This document shows, one piece after another, positions 44,290 to 56,049 of a stretch of DNA of 64,000 bases (positions within the stretch are counted from its first letter, which is position 1; each line of letters opens with the position of its first letter). The notes below the pieces were generated by a model that did not search any database, was not told the origin of the DNA, and worked only from the letters and a program-made list of their open reading frames with translations. Where the stretch lies: NCBI GenBank assembly GCA_030867875.1, contig JAOWCC010001589.1, positions 81,057,537-81,121,536 of the forward strand, read 5' to 3'. Made by a program: the position numbers and the translations under genes. The DNA is from Actinernus sp. WN-2022. Lineage: Eukaryota; Cnidaria; Anthozoa; Actiniaria; Actinernidae.

Positions 44290-44760
44290 ATCGTGAACGT
44301 CAGCCACAACAAGAGCTCGCCCAGGTATCGAGATTACAAATTTAATTGGCGGGTTCATATACACCATATACTACAAGAGGTTCATCATCAAAATTACAAC
44401 TGTCCCTCCCCAAAACGAACTATGGTAAAAAGCGATTCGGCTACAGAGGACTGTGCACATATTTGGAATAATTTACCGGAAGACCTGAGGTCTAGCAAAT
44501 CGTTAAATACATTTAACTAAGCTAAATGGTCTACCTCTCTGCTTCTTTGACACCTTATAATTTATTCTGTTACAATACTATAGTTAATGTTTAATATATC
44601 GTACACAAACGCTAAAAGAACCGACTTTGGCGTTTTAGCAGATTTTAATAGCATGTAACTATATTACTTAATATTGATGTATATATTTTTACACACGGCT
44701 TTTATGTAAACCAGTCTTAGTTACTGTTAAAACTACCGTGTCTAAATAAAGTTTCTATTC
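44290..44760 (+). mobile_element. LINE 3' end fragment
   Basis: The frame ends with HIWNNLPEDLRSSKSLNTF, the usual last segment of CR1-like RTs, then a UTR ending in CTAAATAAAGTTTCTATTCT. The copy-2 equivalent is 58195-58485. Confidence 0.6.
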
Positions 44761-44844
44761 TATACCGATACACGACCTCGGCCTTAATTCCTCCGATCCT
44801 GCACAAGAATCACTCTAAATACACCCTTCATTACCCGGCCCAGG

Positions 44845-45569
44845 AAGCAGTGTGCAGAGGTATTGAAGGCCTAAACCCAAACAAAGCAACTGGACCAGAC
44901 AATATTCCACCTCAAACTGGCTGGTGCCACCATCACCCACTGACACTGATATTTCAGCGAAGTATGTTGGATTCTATGGTGGCCCCGACCTGGAAACGAG
45001 CTCGTCTCCGGAGCACCCATAAGAAAGACGCTGATAGGGGTAATTATAGACCTCTCTCAATATTGTGTTCCGAGTAAGCTAATGGCACGGTCTGTGTCTG
45101 ACTATCATCAATCACACAGCCGTAGAGAATGATCTCTTAAGCCCACATCAAAAAATGCTGCTCAACCGAACTCTTGCTTGTTGAGATGTCAGAACGCTGG
45201 CGCATTACCTTAGATCACCATAACATTGTATGTGCGGTATTTGTCGACATTCGCAAGGCTTTTGATTTCCAATTTGCTCCTCCCTTTCAAACTACTGAGC
45301 TTCAGCATCATGGCAATCTCCGATCGTTGCAAAGTAAGTATTTAGCGCTAGCAGTTCGGCTTTTTCATGATGATTTGTCATTAATGGCGCCTAGCGATCC
45401 ATCATCACGTCTGATTGCTGGAGGAGCTCCAGAGGGCCACACTGATAGACCTTGATAGTCTCAAATAAGCCTAAATGGATAACACGAACTCTAGAATATT
45501 TGACCTAGGGATCTCCGATCATAAACTCCATACTACACGTCTATGTCTGATAGTTACTAGACCTTCATG
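44845..45569 (+). mobile_element. LINE RT fragments up to the gap
   Basis: GIEGLNPNKATGPDNIPP and DADRGNYRPLSILCSE are RT blocks 0-2; then, after breaks, an IVCAVFVDIRKAFDFQF motif A. Many stops and deletions. Matched by 58486-59176 in copy 2. Confidence 0.75.
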
Positions 45570-45669
45570 NNNNNNNNNNNNNNNNNNNNNNNNNNNNNNN
45601 NNNNNNNNNNNNNNNNNNNNNNNNNNNNNNNNNNNNNNNNNNNNNNNNNNNNNNNNNNNNNNNNNNNNN
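45570..45669. other. Assembly gap (100 N)
   Basis: A run of N of round length, i.e. a scaffold join of unknown true size. Confidence 1.
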
Positions 45670-46801
45670 AGTACTTAATGTTTTCATATTTTTATTGACC
45701 TGAATTGCTTGTATAGCCACTGTTTATAAGTGGTATTCCCTTCCCATATTACTGCTAGCTGCCTCAATTAAACATTTATTTCAGTAAATGATATTTCTCC
45801 CTTCTCTCAAACATTATAAAAATCATACAAGACCTGAAATATTTTAGAAGATGAGAATCCTGTGTAGAAACTAATATTATTTTTTTCCTTGAAGAAGAAA
45901 AACGAGCAGGTTTTTCAATAGCGGTCGGTTGAATCTGTATTTTCATCGTTTGACTGATGCCCATTGATTGAATATCATCAACAGTCTTTTCTTCATTCTG
46001 GTAGCTGTAGCTATCATTGTTTCCAAGAGCCAGAATTATGCTTGAATATTTCTCTTCCCTTAAGGTCTCTTAAGTACATTGACACCAAGGGAACATATTT
46101 TTCCGGGAATGCCTGTGCCTAATACGACTCCTAATGCCCGCATACTTCAAATATCACTTTTCTGGGTGCTTCTTGGTGAAGCAGATTCATTGTTTGATTC
46201 ATGTTTCTGGGGATAGGGTTCTTTGTATTACAGGGTATTGTTTTGCTTTAGAAGACAATAGTTTTCTTTGTGTTACATATGTGATGATCTGTAACACCAA
46301 GAAACCCCCACTTCCCTCAAAGTTATACGTTAACTGAACAACCATGATATTTCAAGCAACCGTATCAGCCATACTCTTTCTCAGTTTTGGGTCGGCTTAC
46401 ACTACAAATCACATCTCGAGAGTAAATAAATAAATATTCCAGTACATAGTGTACACAGCAATGCAGTATTTCATACGGCGTGTGCTTTTTGTGGTACTGA
46501 TCTGTGGAGATTTTCAACAAAAGTTAATAGTTTAAAAGTTTCATCCGCGCTCTTTCGGTATTTTGCCCAAAACGTGGACGTTTTTCATGCAAATAATCAG
46601 TTAATATACGGTAGACTATACATGAACATAAATACAGTGATTCTGAAGCCAAATTCAGGTACGATCTACTAAATAACGCACTTTTCGAGTCTTTTCGGAG
46701 GTACTTTCTAGCTGAAATTGAGCAGTTGTCCGCCATCTTGGGTTTCAAACCACCTGGAGCCTCGTCTTCGTGACCGGAAGTAAAACTTATGAAAGGCGTG
46801 T
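45670..46801. other. Unique sequence between the gap and copy 2
   Basis: AT-rich, no recognised gene or repeat. It does not resemble 30700-30973, the sequence upstream of copy 1. Confidence 0.5.
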
Positions 46802-47495
46802 ATTAGGGTTAGGGTATTGCAAATCAATGGTATCAAGGGAATGAACGGTATTGGTGCATCAAGTGAATCAAGGGTATCACAGGAATCAAGGATATCTAAT
46901 GGATCAAGAGTATCGGTCACAGATTGAAATAAGTATCTAATTGCTCTGTAACTACCATACATACATTGCTTGGGGAGGCTATTCTGCAATTGCCCTGGAA
47001 AGATAACAATTACACTGCACCTCAAAACTCTGAAAACTTGGAAAATTATATAATTTTTTGTAATTAATTCTACCAAACATTTGTCTGCATGCTGGTTAAT
47101 AATTACCATGCATGCATGTCATTCTACTCATCGGTCAATGCTATCTGTATTCAATATATAATTTTTTCAAACTATGTAATCAATATTTCCAATAATCAAT
47201 AAAAATCAATATTTGAAATTTGAAATTATCAATCAACTTGATTGCTTTGTGAGTATTGATTTTGATTGATGGGTTCAATACTTAATTGATGTGTAGCCTG
47301 ATTCTTCAAGCTGACGGAGAGGGAAAGATTAAAGAACCTCTGAATCAGACTACTTGCAGGGTAATTCTTATAATACATCATTGAGAAAATTCAAAATGTT
47401 CATACACCTAAGCTTGGCATAGTCTACAACTTCTTAAGCCAATAAATACATACTAACATTTCCCTTCCTAGAACATCCACACATAATATTTTAAT

Positions 47496-50400
47496 ATGGC
47501 TTTGTCTAATTGTGTGCAGGATAACCCTGATGTGAAACTCTCCAAGTCATTGTCCTACCTCTGCCGACATGGTGCTGCAAAAGAGGGTATCACAATGTAC
47601 AATGGTACGAAGAAAAAAGTACCATCTGCTTACCCGAGCGTAATAATATAATGTTGCATTTAAAAGGAATTCAGACAATACATTTGCCATTGACCAATCA
47701 TAGGAGAATGTTCACTGGTGCACCATTCCACTAAAATTCTAACAATGGCTTTGATTGGGCAGAAAAAGAAAACAAATATGCCGACATCGTGCTTGTCTGT
47801 ACTAGAAAATTAAAGGGACAGCAAAGACCAAGATAACTGTTATTAAAGGGAGCCTCAGCAAAAAAAGCAATGTTTGCTCTAACTTGAATATGTTCCTAAT
47901 ATGCAGATTTTTCTATCCAATCATATAAGCATGCTGCTACCATATCTTGGAATCGTATTTCATATACACCGTTGCCCAGGGAAACTGTTAGAAAACAGTA
48001 GCTCTTTCGTTGGCAGTGGTGTGATATATGTCATGTTAAGATCCAAGATCTAAGGTGTTGCCATGCACAGGATTTAAATAAAAATATGGACAACAACATT
48101 AGGCCATAAATGACTTCTAGTGGAGAGTTAAATTATAAATTAACAGGAGACATGCAAATTAACACAGCTGTAATTAGATTTAGGCAAACATCTGAGAGCA
48201 AACATTGTTTTTCAGGTGAGGTCCCTTCAAAACAATTATCATGTCTCAGAAAATAGATTAATGCAGTTCAATGGGGACTAGGGAACTCTACCCCCCCCCA
48301 CACAACTCAGTGGCAGCATGCCCCCTAAAAATAAGATTTTTTGGGAACTAGCATATAAGATTAGCTTTGGAGATCTGGGTTAAGATCAGAGTGCCTTTTG
48401 GCACCCTATAATCCTCCCACCAGTTCAACCAAACTCCCCCCCCCCCCCCCCCCCCAGTTTAAATTAACCACTCCACCACTGCTGTGTAATCAGTCGTCTT
48501 GTTCTTCTGTGTAGGTGGATTTTTGCTTGTAGACGAGATCCTGAAGTTGAAGCAGTTTTCACAGTATACAGAGGCAGACATTAGCAGAATTGTTGCTAAC
48601 AATGATAAACAGAGATTTGCACTACAGAGAGACAAGGAGACAGGAAGGTTACAAGTCCGAGCTAATCAGGGACATACATTAGAGGTTTTAATGTCTTCCC
48701 TTACTGTTATGGTGGAAAAATAATGTATTTCAATTCATTACCCATTATTAATTCACATTTGACACAGTTTTCTTTGTTATTCATATAGGGCTTTAAATTA
48801 TCTCCAAGTACTTCAAAGCTAGGGGAGGGATTTGATCTTCAGCAGGGAAAAGTCGGGTTGACATATAGAATTGAATTGCTCATAATAATTATGAATTCAA
48901 GGTTCTTTATTATGGTCAATAACCGCATATATTGAACCTTGAATTTATAATGAGCTGAATTCAATCCATAAATCCCTTGAGAATATCAAATTGCTTCCCG
49001 GCTTGTAATAACAAAATAATATTACTTAAATATAAAAACACTACATGGTATATTATATTATTTGTTAAGAAACGGTTAGTGGATGAAATTACTGCACTTT
49101 TAACTTCAAAGATAAATTAAATCCAAGCAATGTAAACTCCAATAAGCAATATATGTGAAGTCTTCCTGTCTTCCTTAGCATTCAATTCCACAAATAAAAC
49201 CCTACCGATGATTCTTAAAGCAATTGTTGAGCTCAAGAATTCTTTGACTAAATTAAATACTTGCACCTCTGCTGAGCAACAAATTCCTCTCCACACAATA
49301 TTCGTAAGCATATTTATTTACCAAAAAAACTTACATTCAACCTGTTATTTGTATACAATTATACCCTAGCTCATAATTAAAACAATTAGGTAAAGACAAA
49401 TCTTCATAATCTAAAATCAATCGAATATATTTAGTTGAATTCAAAAGCACTGAATATTCAGTGAATATTTAGCCAAATAAATAAGTACACCTTTATTTCT
49501 TCCTTCGTTCTTAACATTCTTGACGTGCTGTTCCATATTCTTGTCCTTTTCCATGAATGTTTAAATCTTTCATTATAGTTCCATTTCGTAGCCCTCATTT
49601 ATGACTTCTATAGTTAACAGAGCTATATGTCATGTACTGTGCATGTATCGAGTAATATATTTTTTTCACTCGTTTAGTGGCTGTTTAAATTGGATACAAA
49701 CAGTTATACTTCCCTCCCTCGATGCTTGATTGAAAGGATTTTCAAAATTTCCCCTGGAGACTGTTTATATAAGGCCAGATAAAAACAATTCTTGTTTAGC
49801 GTCCACCCATTTCAATTTTTCCAGATAGGGAGGGAGTTTTTTTTTTTCTATGTGAAGTTTATTTCGTCTTGACTAGACATTATTCACTCACCTCGTGTTC
49901 ATGACCTCGTGTTGTAGAAACAGAATGGCATCGATGTTAAAATATTAAATGCGCCGCGCATATTTTAAGTGGTACATGTAGGGGTCTGGGTACATTAATT
50001 GGTGTTCGCAGGTGCATTTACACTTTCTAAAGTTTTTATGAAAAATAAAATAAATAAAAATTAGAGGTCGGGACATTTCTCAGGTCGGGCGGGGACGCTA
50101 AACAAGTATTTTTTTATCTGGGCTAACACTGTTTGTTTGTCATTTTTGCATATTTGCTTTGATTTTAAGCATCCCTCTTTTGAGCTCTTTTGAGAGGCGG
50201 CTGCTTTCGCAGGCTATCCACATGGCTGAGAGGTTTGTTATTTAGTTCATATCAACATCGGTGGAACTATTTTTTTTTCTTTTTAAACTCTGAATTTCTA
50301 ATGGCCTGTCAAGCAACCATATATAGGACAAGAGAATTAGTCATCATCTTTTCCTAAAATAACACTCACTGATGCTTCGAAAAGAAAAGGTCCTGTTAGG

Positions 50401-53400
50401 TTCTCTGTATTTAACTCTTACTTATACTGGTATATAGTGTAATATTATTTTCATTATATATTCACGCAGCCATATACAATTCCAGGTTTAATTATGCTCT
50501 ACATAAAAAAAAAATTTCACATATAAAAACTTTTTTGATTGCATATTACAGGCATTCATGTCATGCATAAAAAAACTGGTAATTTATAGCTTGGTGAATT
50601 AATAAACATGGCAAGTTGGAGATATATGGTTTATCCTCTCTTAATAGCTTGATGAATTGGTTGTTATAAGCTAGCACACTGACATTCGCGATCACTGTGC
50701 TCACTTGTGCATTTATTTATTTACAACATTCACCACTCAAAGATAAAAACTGTATCTCTGCTAATGGCCATGTAATAATAACCTCTAGCTGTTTGTTTAT
50801 TTATTTATTAGGTCGAAGGTCTTGACCTGAATCCAATAACAGATTCTCGTCACTTCCCTGTGGTGGTACATGGGACTTACGTGAAAGCATGGGAGGCAAT
50901 ACAAAAACAGGTCTTTTTTAACTCAAATGAACCAGTGCTATTGTTTTCTTCTAAATAGAACTGATTGAGTGTAAATATTCCATCACAGGGCCTGTCAAGA
51001 ATGAAAAGAAATCACATTCACTTTGCATGTGGTGAACCACGGGAAGAAGGTATCATAAGTGGCATGCGCTCCAGTTGTCAAGTAATGATTTTTATTAACC
51101 TGGAGAAAGCCCTCAAAGGTAAGACCTGTTAATGGCCTTAAACAAGAAGCTCAGCTATAAAAGGGTTATAAGCCTCTTCTTTTCACACCTTGCACTTAAA
51201 TTGCAGTGAAGAAAGTAACTCAGGAATTATAATCATGCTCTCCTGTTTAAGAATGCTAGATTTGTAAGGTGTCAATATTATACCAGCCATAGAAAAGTGA
51301 ACAAATTAATAAGGAAATATACTTAATTGTACAGTATATATAATTATAATGACTACCAGTGGTATTTAATGACTGTTTGTGAACTGTGCACCCTAAAAAT
51401 ACCCTGAAGTTTAACATTTATGTGTTTGATTTAATTTGAATTCACATGATAAGCAATCAGTAGGGAGCACTATAGACTTTCTCAAAGTCCTTTAATTTTC
51501 CCCCCACTTCGGTTAGTTGTTTTAGGGCGACTTCTGGCAAGTCTATGAGCACTATAGCCACCGACCCCTGCGAAATGAAGCTGAGAATTCCTAGGAATTC
51601 CTAGGATTTTCCTAGGAATTCCTAGGAATGGAGGTGTTAATTTTCACGGTAAATTGGAACATGGAATTCCTAGGAATTCCTAGGAATTCCAAGGATTACT
51701 TGATCTTCTGAGGAGCATGGAAAAATTCCTAGGAATTCCTAGGAATTCCTAGGAATATTATTGTTGCCTGCAGGGTGACTTGGATTCCTAGGAATTCCTA
51801 GAAATTCCTAAGAATTCCTAGGCATTGCTTGGTATTCAAGGAATGTGAGAAAATATGTCACTTATTAAATGAACTGGTGTTCATATGAAACAATAATTAT
51901 CTCAAAATATGTTTAAAACTGCCTTTATTTAAGACAACATAAATGACTTGGTATATTGAATAAAGAGGTAACATACAGTCCAATTACTAATCCCTATGAC
52001 AAAACACGACAGAAAATAAAACAATTACAAATTAACTGTACTGTTATGAATGTCCATTACATTGCAATTGAGTGGGAGCTTGTCAGTCACCAACACTGAA
52101 ATTATCCCCCAATAATTTCCAGCTCATGAACTTGATGTAATCTGCAACTCAGATAGACCTCTTCTTGTTCAATCAGTTAAAACAAATGCGAGTCATCAAG
52201 TGAGCAAGGTCATCTGGCGGCTGAACTCAGTGCCTATAAATTATAACAGATATTTAAATTTTAATACCTTAGTCTTAAAGGAGATCACTTCATAATTCAA
52301 CCTACATGTAGTTAAATACACTATGGAAGCAAGGTTAAATTGATTATATTCATAAATCTCTTGTTATTTTCTAGTAAACACAAAAGGGACAGAGCTTGGT
52401 TTCCTGTGAAGAGCATATAACTATAAGCTTATAACTTTATAAGCTCACAGTGTCATAAAAATATGTGAAAGATTGAAACTGAACTGAGTGAAGCCGTCGT
52501 CATTGCATTCCCTTTTCTAGTTACAATTCACAACAATTTATGATCGCATCTTACCTTTATAGTTTTCTAATCTCCTGGGTGGTTTGAAAACTCCTTTGCT
52601 CAGTCTTTAAGCCATATTATACAGATATTATAAGAGATTCCATGTCCTGCCGCCGTCAAGAAAGCCGTTAGCTTTTGAACGGCGAAATGGCGCGCAGTTT
52701 GAGTGCGCCCGCACAATTTTCGTCAGCGGTCTTCAGATTAAAGCAATGCATCTTGGGATCTGTTAGTTGAAAGCCGCCATGTTTTGAGTGCAGATTGAGA
52801 GTGCTTCATCCCCGCTTCATCTGAGGATTAATTTGGCAAATGTTGTGGCTATATCCGAGGAATATAATACGCTAATGAAATGGTCAACCAACTCCGTCTT
52901 CAAATGTTTTGCCAAAGTACGTAAAGCCATTTTAATACCCGCGCGACTCCGAACTCTGATTTTTTAATGCGACATTAAAACGAATTGGAAATAAATTTAG
53001 TGTGTTGCATGGTTTTTGTGGAGGAGGAAAACCGGAGAACCGAGAAAAACTAGGGCTCGGAGCAGTCACCGGCGAGCCAGTTCCTTTTGTCCCGGAGAAA
53101 TCTACGCTTCTGTAAGTAATTTAGATCGTTTGAAAAAGATGTATAGAAATAAATTGTTTTTAAGTGATTTCTTGTGATTTATTGAGCCTTCTTAAGTTCT
53201 ATTGATACTTTGAAAGATAAAAAATGTTTTAGAGGGAAACTTGTGGTCGAGATTAATTTTAGCATAATGGCCTGCAGTGATATTTTGTGTCGAAATTATA
53301 GAGTAATTTTTCCTTTATGGTAGTAAGTTGGTAATTCCTAGGAATTCCAAGCTATTCCAAGCTGTCCAAAATTCATAAATTTGAAATCCAAGAAATTCCC

Positions 53401-53961
53401 AGGTATTCCATGCTTTAAAGTTAACACCTTTCCTAAATTAAATAGCATGACTTAGAAATCTTGGGAATTCCTAGGAATTCCTAGCTATTCCAAGCCTTAT
53501 CTAATTTGTTATCTACAATTCCAAGGAATTCCCAGCAATTCCAAACCTTGTGGACTCGCACTCATTTGCATCACTTGGAATAGTTAGGAATTCCAAAAAA
53601 GCTGGGAATTCATTTCGCAGGGGCCAGATGTTCACTCCACAAAGGCAGTGAGTGACAACTGAAGGGCCATGGCCCTTTCATACTGGAACTTCTTGTTAAT
53701 TGTAAAGTAAATTTTAAATGGCAATGCAAATTCTAATAATTTTGTACACACCATAATTATTCTCTTTCTATTTTCAGATGGATATCTGTTCTTTCAGTCA
53801 GCCAATGATGTTATCCTTTGCCCTGGTAATACCCACGGATTCCTTCCTCCACAATACTTTGACAGGGCTGTGCAGGTCAGACCCAGTAAGTATAAATTAA
53901 GTAAAAAATCTCAAAGTTCTCAATTTGGCCAAATTGCTGAGGGGTCAGTTTTGAAATTTCC

Positions 53962-53992
<31 letters not shown>

Positions 53993-54674
53993 TGAAAATA
54001 TTGAAGTTATAGTGAGGGTAATTTTTCATTTATTTCCTTTGTCTTCGTTTCAAACCCCTAATTTCATCTAGGGACCTGTCATGAGAGGTGGGGGTCATTT
54101 TCATACGTTGCACATCTGCGTGGGGGTCAAATTCCAAAGTGTTGGTTTGCAGCTGGCTTGCAATTGTGCTCTATACACAAATATTTTTCTAATAAAAAAA
54201 TTTTCTTGAAGAATTTTTTTGTGACGTCAGTGAAAACGATCTATAGACGATTCAAACGGAGAAAATCCGGGTTCGTTCCCAATATAACTTATTCTGTGTT
54301 TTAGAGCTTTTTATTCTGAAAATCGAGTAACGTTTGTGGACGCCATGGCCAGACATACCTACCCATTTTCTATATTTACTGGATAGCACCTACTAAATAA
54401 TAATAGAGGACCAGAGAAACGATGCATAACTGGTTAATGTAAAAACTAGTGTGGATCTGTGTCGACAGGGAAGATATTAAACGATCGAAGCCTATTAAAC
54501 ACTGGCATAATCAACTGAAAGTCGAATAAGGTATGCTAACCTTAAAGTTAAAGCGAGTAGCAACGGAATTTCGGGCACACGCTATTCCTTCGTCAGTGCG
54601 GTTTGTGTCAAACTTCTACACTATGATTTTCTTCTTTCATTTTTATTACAGGAAGACAGCAGCTAACGTTCTGA
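47496..54674 (+). CDS. TRPT1: tRNA 2'-phosphotransferase, copy 2 (six exons)
   Basis: Same structure as the gene at 33487-38585: exons 47496-47604, 48515-48684, 50812-50910, 50989-51118, 53778-53885, 54652-54674, all of the same length, 212 codons plus TGA. All splice sites are intact. Two amino-acid changes against copy 1 are visible. The first codon of exon 3 is Val here and Ile in copy 1. In exon 5 the conserved PGNTDG is PGNTHG here (GAC to CAC, codon near 53833). The second falls in a motif shared with other TRPT1 proteins and could lower activity. The intron before exon 5 is 2 kb longer because of the element at 51565-53623. It may be an allele rather than a second locus. Confidence 0.9.
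51565..53623. mobile_element. 2.06-kb element with palindromic GGAATTCC subterminal arrays
   Basis: Present only in copy 2; copy 1 reads CCACCGAGATGTTC across the site (37495-37508). Termini CCCCTGCGAAATGAA and TTCATTTCGCAGGGG are inverted. Inside both ends are runs of CCTAGGAATTCCTAGG-type palindromic units (about 51585-51840 and 53330-53600). The middle 1.5 kb has no frame longer than about 60 codons. Left flank CCGA, right flank CC then AGATG: a 4-base duplication with one change is possible. No superfamily was recognised. Confidence 0.8.
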
Positions 54675-54765
54675 GCTGACGCATGACTATACCAATGTTC
54701 GCACCTCCAATGTTATCCTATTCACTGTTCAACGCCAGCCGATGATCGGCTTAGAGTTCTGCCTT

Positions 54766-55640
54766 AAGAGTTCTGCCTTATAGGAACAAGACAACAATTG
54801 TCTAAGGTCAGCACGGGTTCTCTTGCTGTTGGTGACCACCAGATTGCTCCAGCTCAAGAGGCCAGGAATCTGGGCTGCTGGTTTGATCAGCAACTTAGTA
54901 TGGGGACACATATCAATAGGATTTGTAGTGCGTCTTATTTTCACTTGCATAACATCAGATGCATTAGGAAGTTTTTATCAAGTGAATCAACTAAAAAGTT
55001 AGTGCATGCTCTAGTTACTAGTAGAATTGACTACTGCAATAGTTTATTATATGGTTTGCCGCAAACACAGTTGTCTAAGTTACAGCGTGTCCAGAACACA
55101 GCTGCGCGCCTTATTTGCAATGTTTCCCGCTTTGATCATATATCGCCTGTGCTCTTTAAGCTTCACTGGCTGCCAGTGCAATTTAGAATTGAATTTAAGA
55201 TACTAGTAATTACATTTAAAGCTATTCACGGGCTAGCGCCTGAATATATAAATGATTTAATTATCATTAAGGGTGCATCGCGTTATTCTTTAAGATCAAA
55301 TAATGAACTTCTCCTTGAGTTGCCAAGAGAGCGTACAAAGAGGACATTGGGGGACAGGGCCTTTTGTGCTGCTGCCCCTAAACTATGGAACTCGCTACCA
55401 TGTAGTATTCGTAATTGTAGAGCCTTAGATTATTTTTAGAATGTGTTGAAAACGCATTTATTTAAGTTAGCTTTTTATAACTAAGATCTATTAGAATTGT
55501 TTTATTTATTCTTTTAATTTTATCTTATTATAGTTTTACTGTGGTTTTAGCTCAATTCTTATATTATTGTAGTTAATTTTGTGATGCGCAGGCGATCATA
55601 TATTCATGCAGCCTGCGCACTATAAATGTAAATTATTATT
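54766..55640 (+). mobile_element. 5'-truncated LINE (CR1/Rex-like RT C-terminus), copy 2 only
   Basis: A frame open from about 54798 to 55439 encodes the RT thumb and C-terminal region: GSLAVGDHQIAPAQEARNLG, TSRIDYCNSLLYGLP, RVQNTAARLICNVSRFDHI, KLHWLPVQFRIEFKIL, then AAPKLWNSLPCSIR, with TAG where FKxxLKT should follow. Ends in a TTATTATTATT tail. Copy 1 lacks it (38680). GAGTTCTGCCTTA is doubled at the left junction. Confidence 0.85.
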
Positions 55641-55851
55641 ATTTATAACCCCATTTTAGTTTTATTTATTTTCAAAGGCTATATGGAAATTGAGGACGAA
55701 TAAAAAAGAACATAAATAAATCGGTATAATCCCTTATTTTTAAATCGTGAGTAAAGTCCCGGACAACTTGTTTCACGACCTTGGGGTCTTGGTAGAGTGA
55801 CGAAAGTTGAGGCAACAGCCATTGTTTACTAGCACTTGGTGTAGTTTCTAT

Positions 55852-56049
55852 TGCCCACTTTAGAAACGAGTAGGGGAATGGGGCGAGTTCGGTTTCGCAA
55901 AGGTGCTTGGGATCGTTACTGGGGACAGTTAATTGCGATATTTGCTATGTTTCTTTGTATTCTGCAATTAGGGTGTCCCCAGTAACGATCCCAAGCGCCT
56001 TTGCGAAACCGAACTCGCCCCATTCCCCTACTCGTTTCTAAAGTGGGCA
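55852..56049. mobile_element. 198-bp foldback MITE, copy 2 only
   Basis: Ends TGCCCACTTTAGAAACGAGT and ACTCGTTTCTAAAGTGGGCA. Arms of about 75 bases are almost perfect; copy 1 (near 38895) has TTTCTATTGTTGTGG uninterrupted. The flank is only AT/ATTG, so the duplication length is unclear. Confidence 0.85.

Larger units (their letters stand above)
30974..45569. repeat. Segmental repeat copy 1 (contains TRPT1), ends at assembly gap
   Basis: Matches 46802-59176 nearly base for base over about 9.2 kb shared sequence, beginning at ATTAGGGTTAGGGTATTGC. Extra in this copy: the transposon at 31264-33087, 39137-39419, the gypsy remnant at 40923-43922 and about 270 bases near 44600-44875. Homology still runs when the N gap starts. 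Confidence 0.95.
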
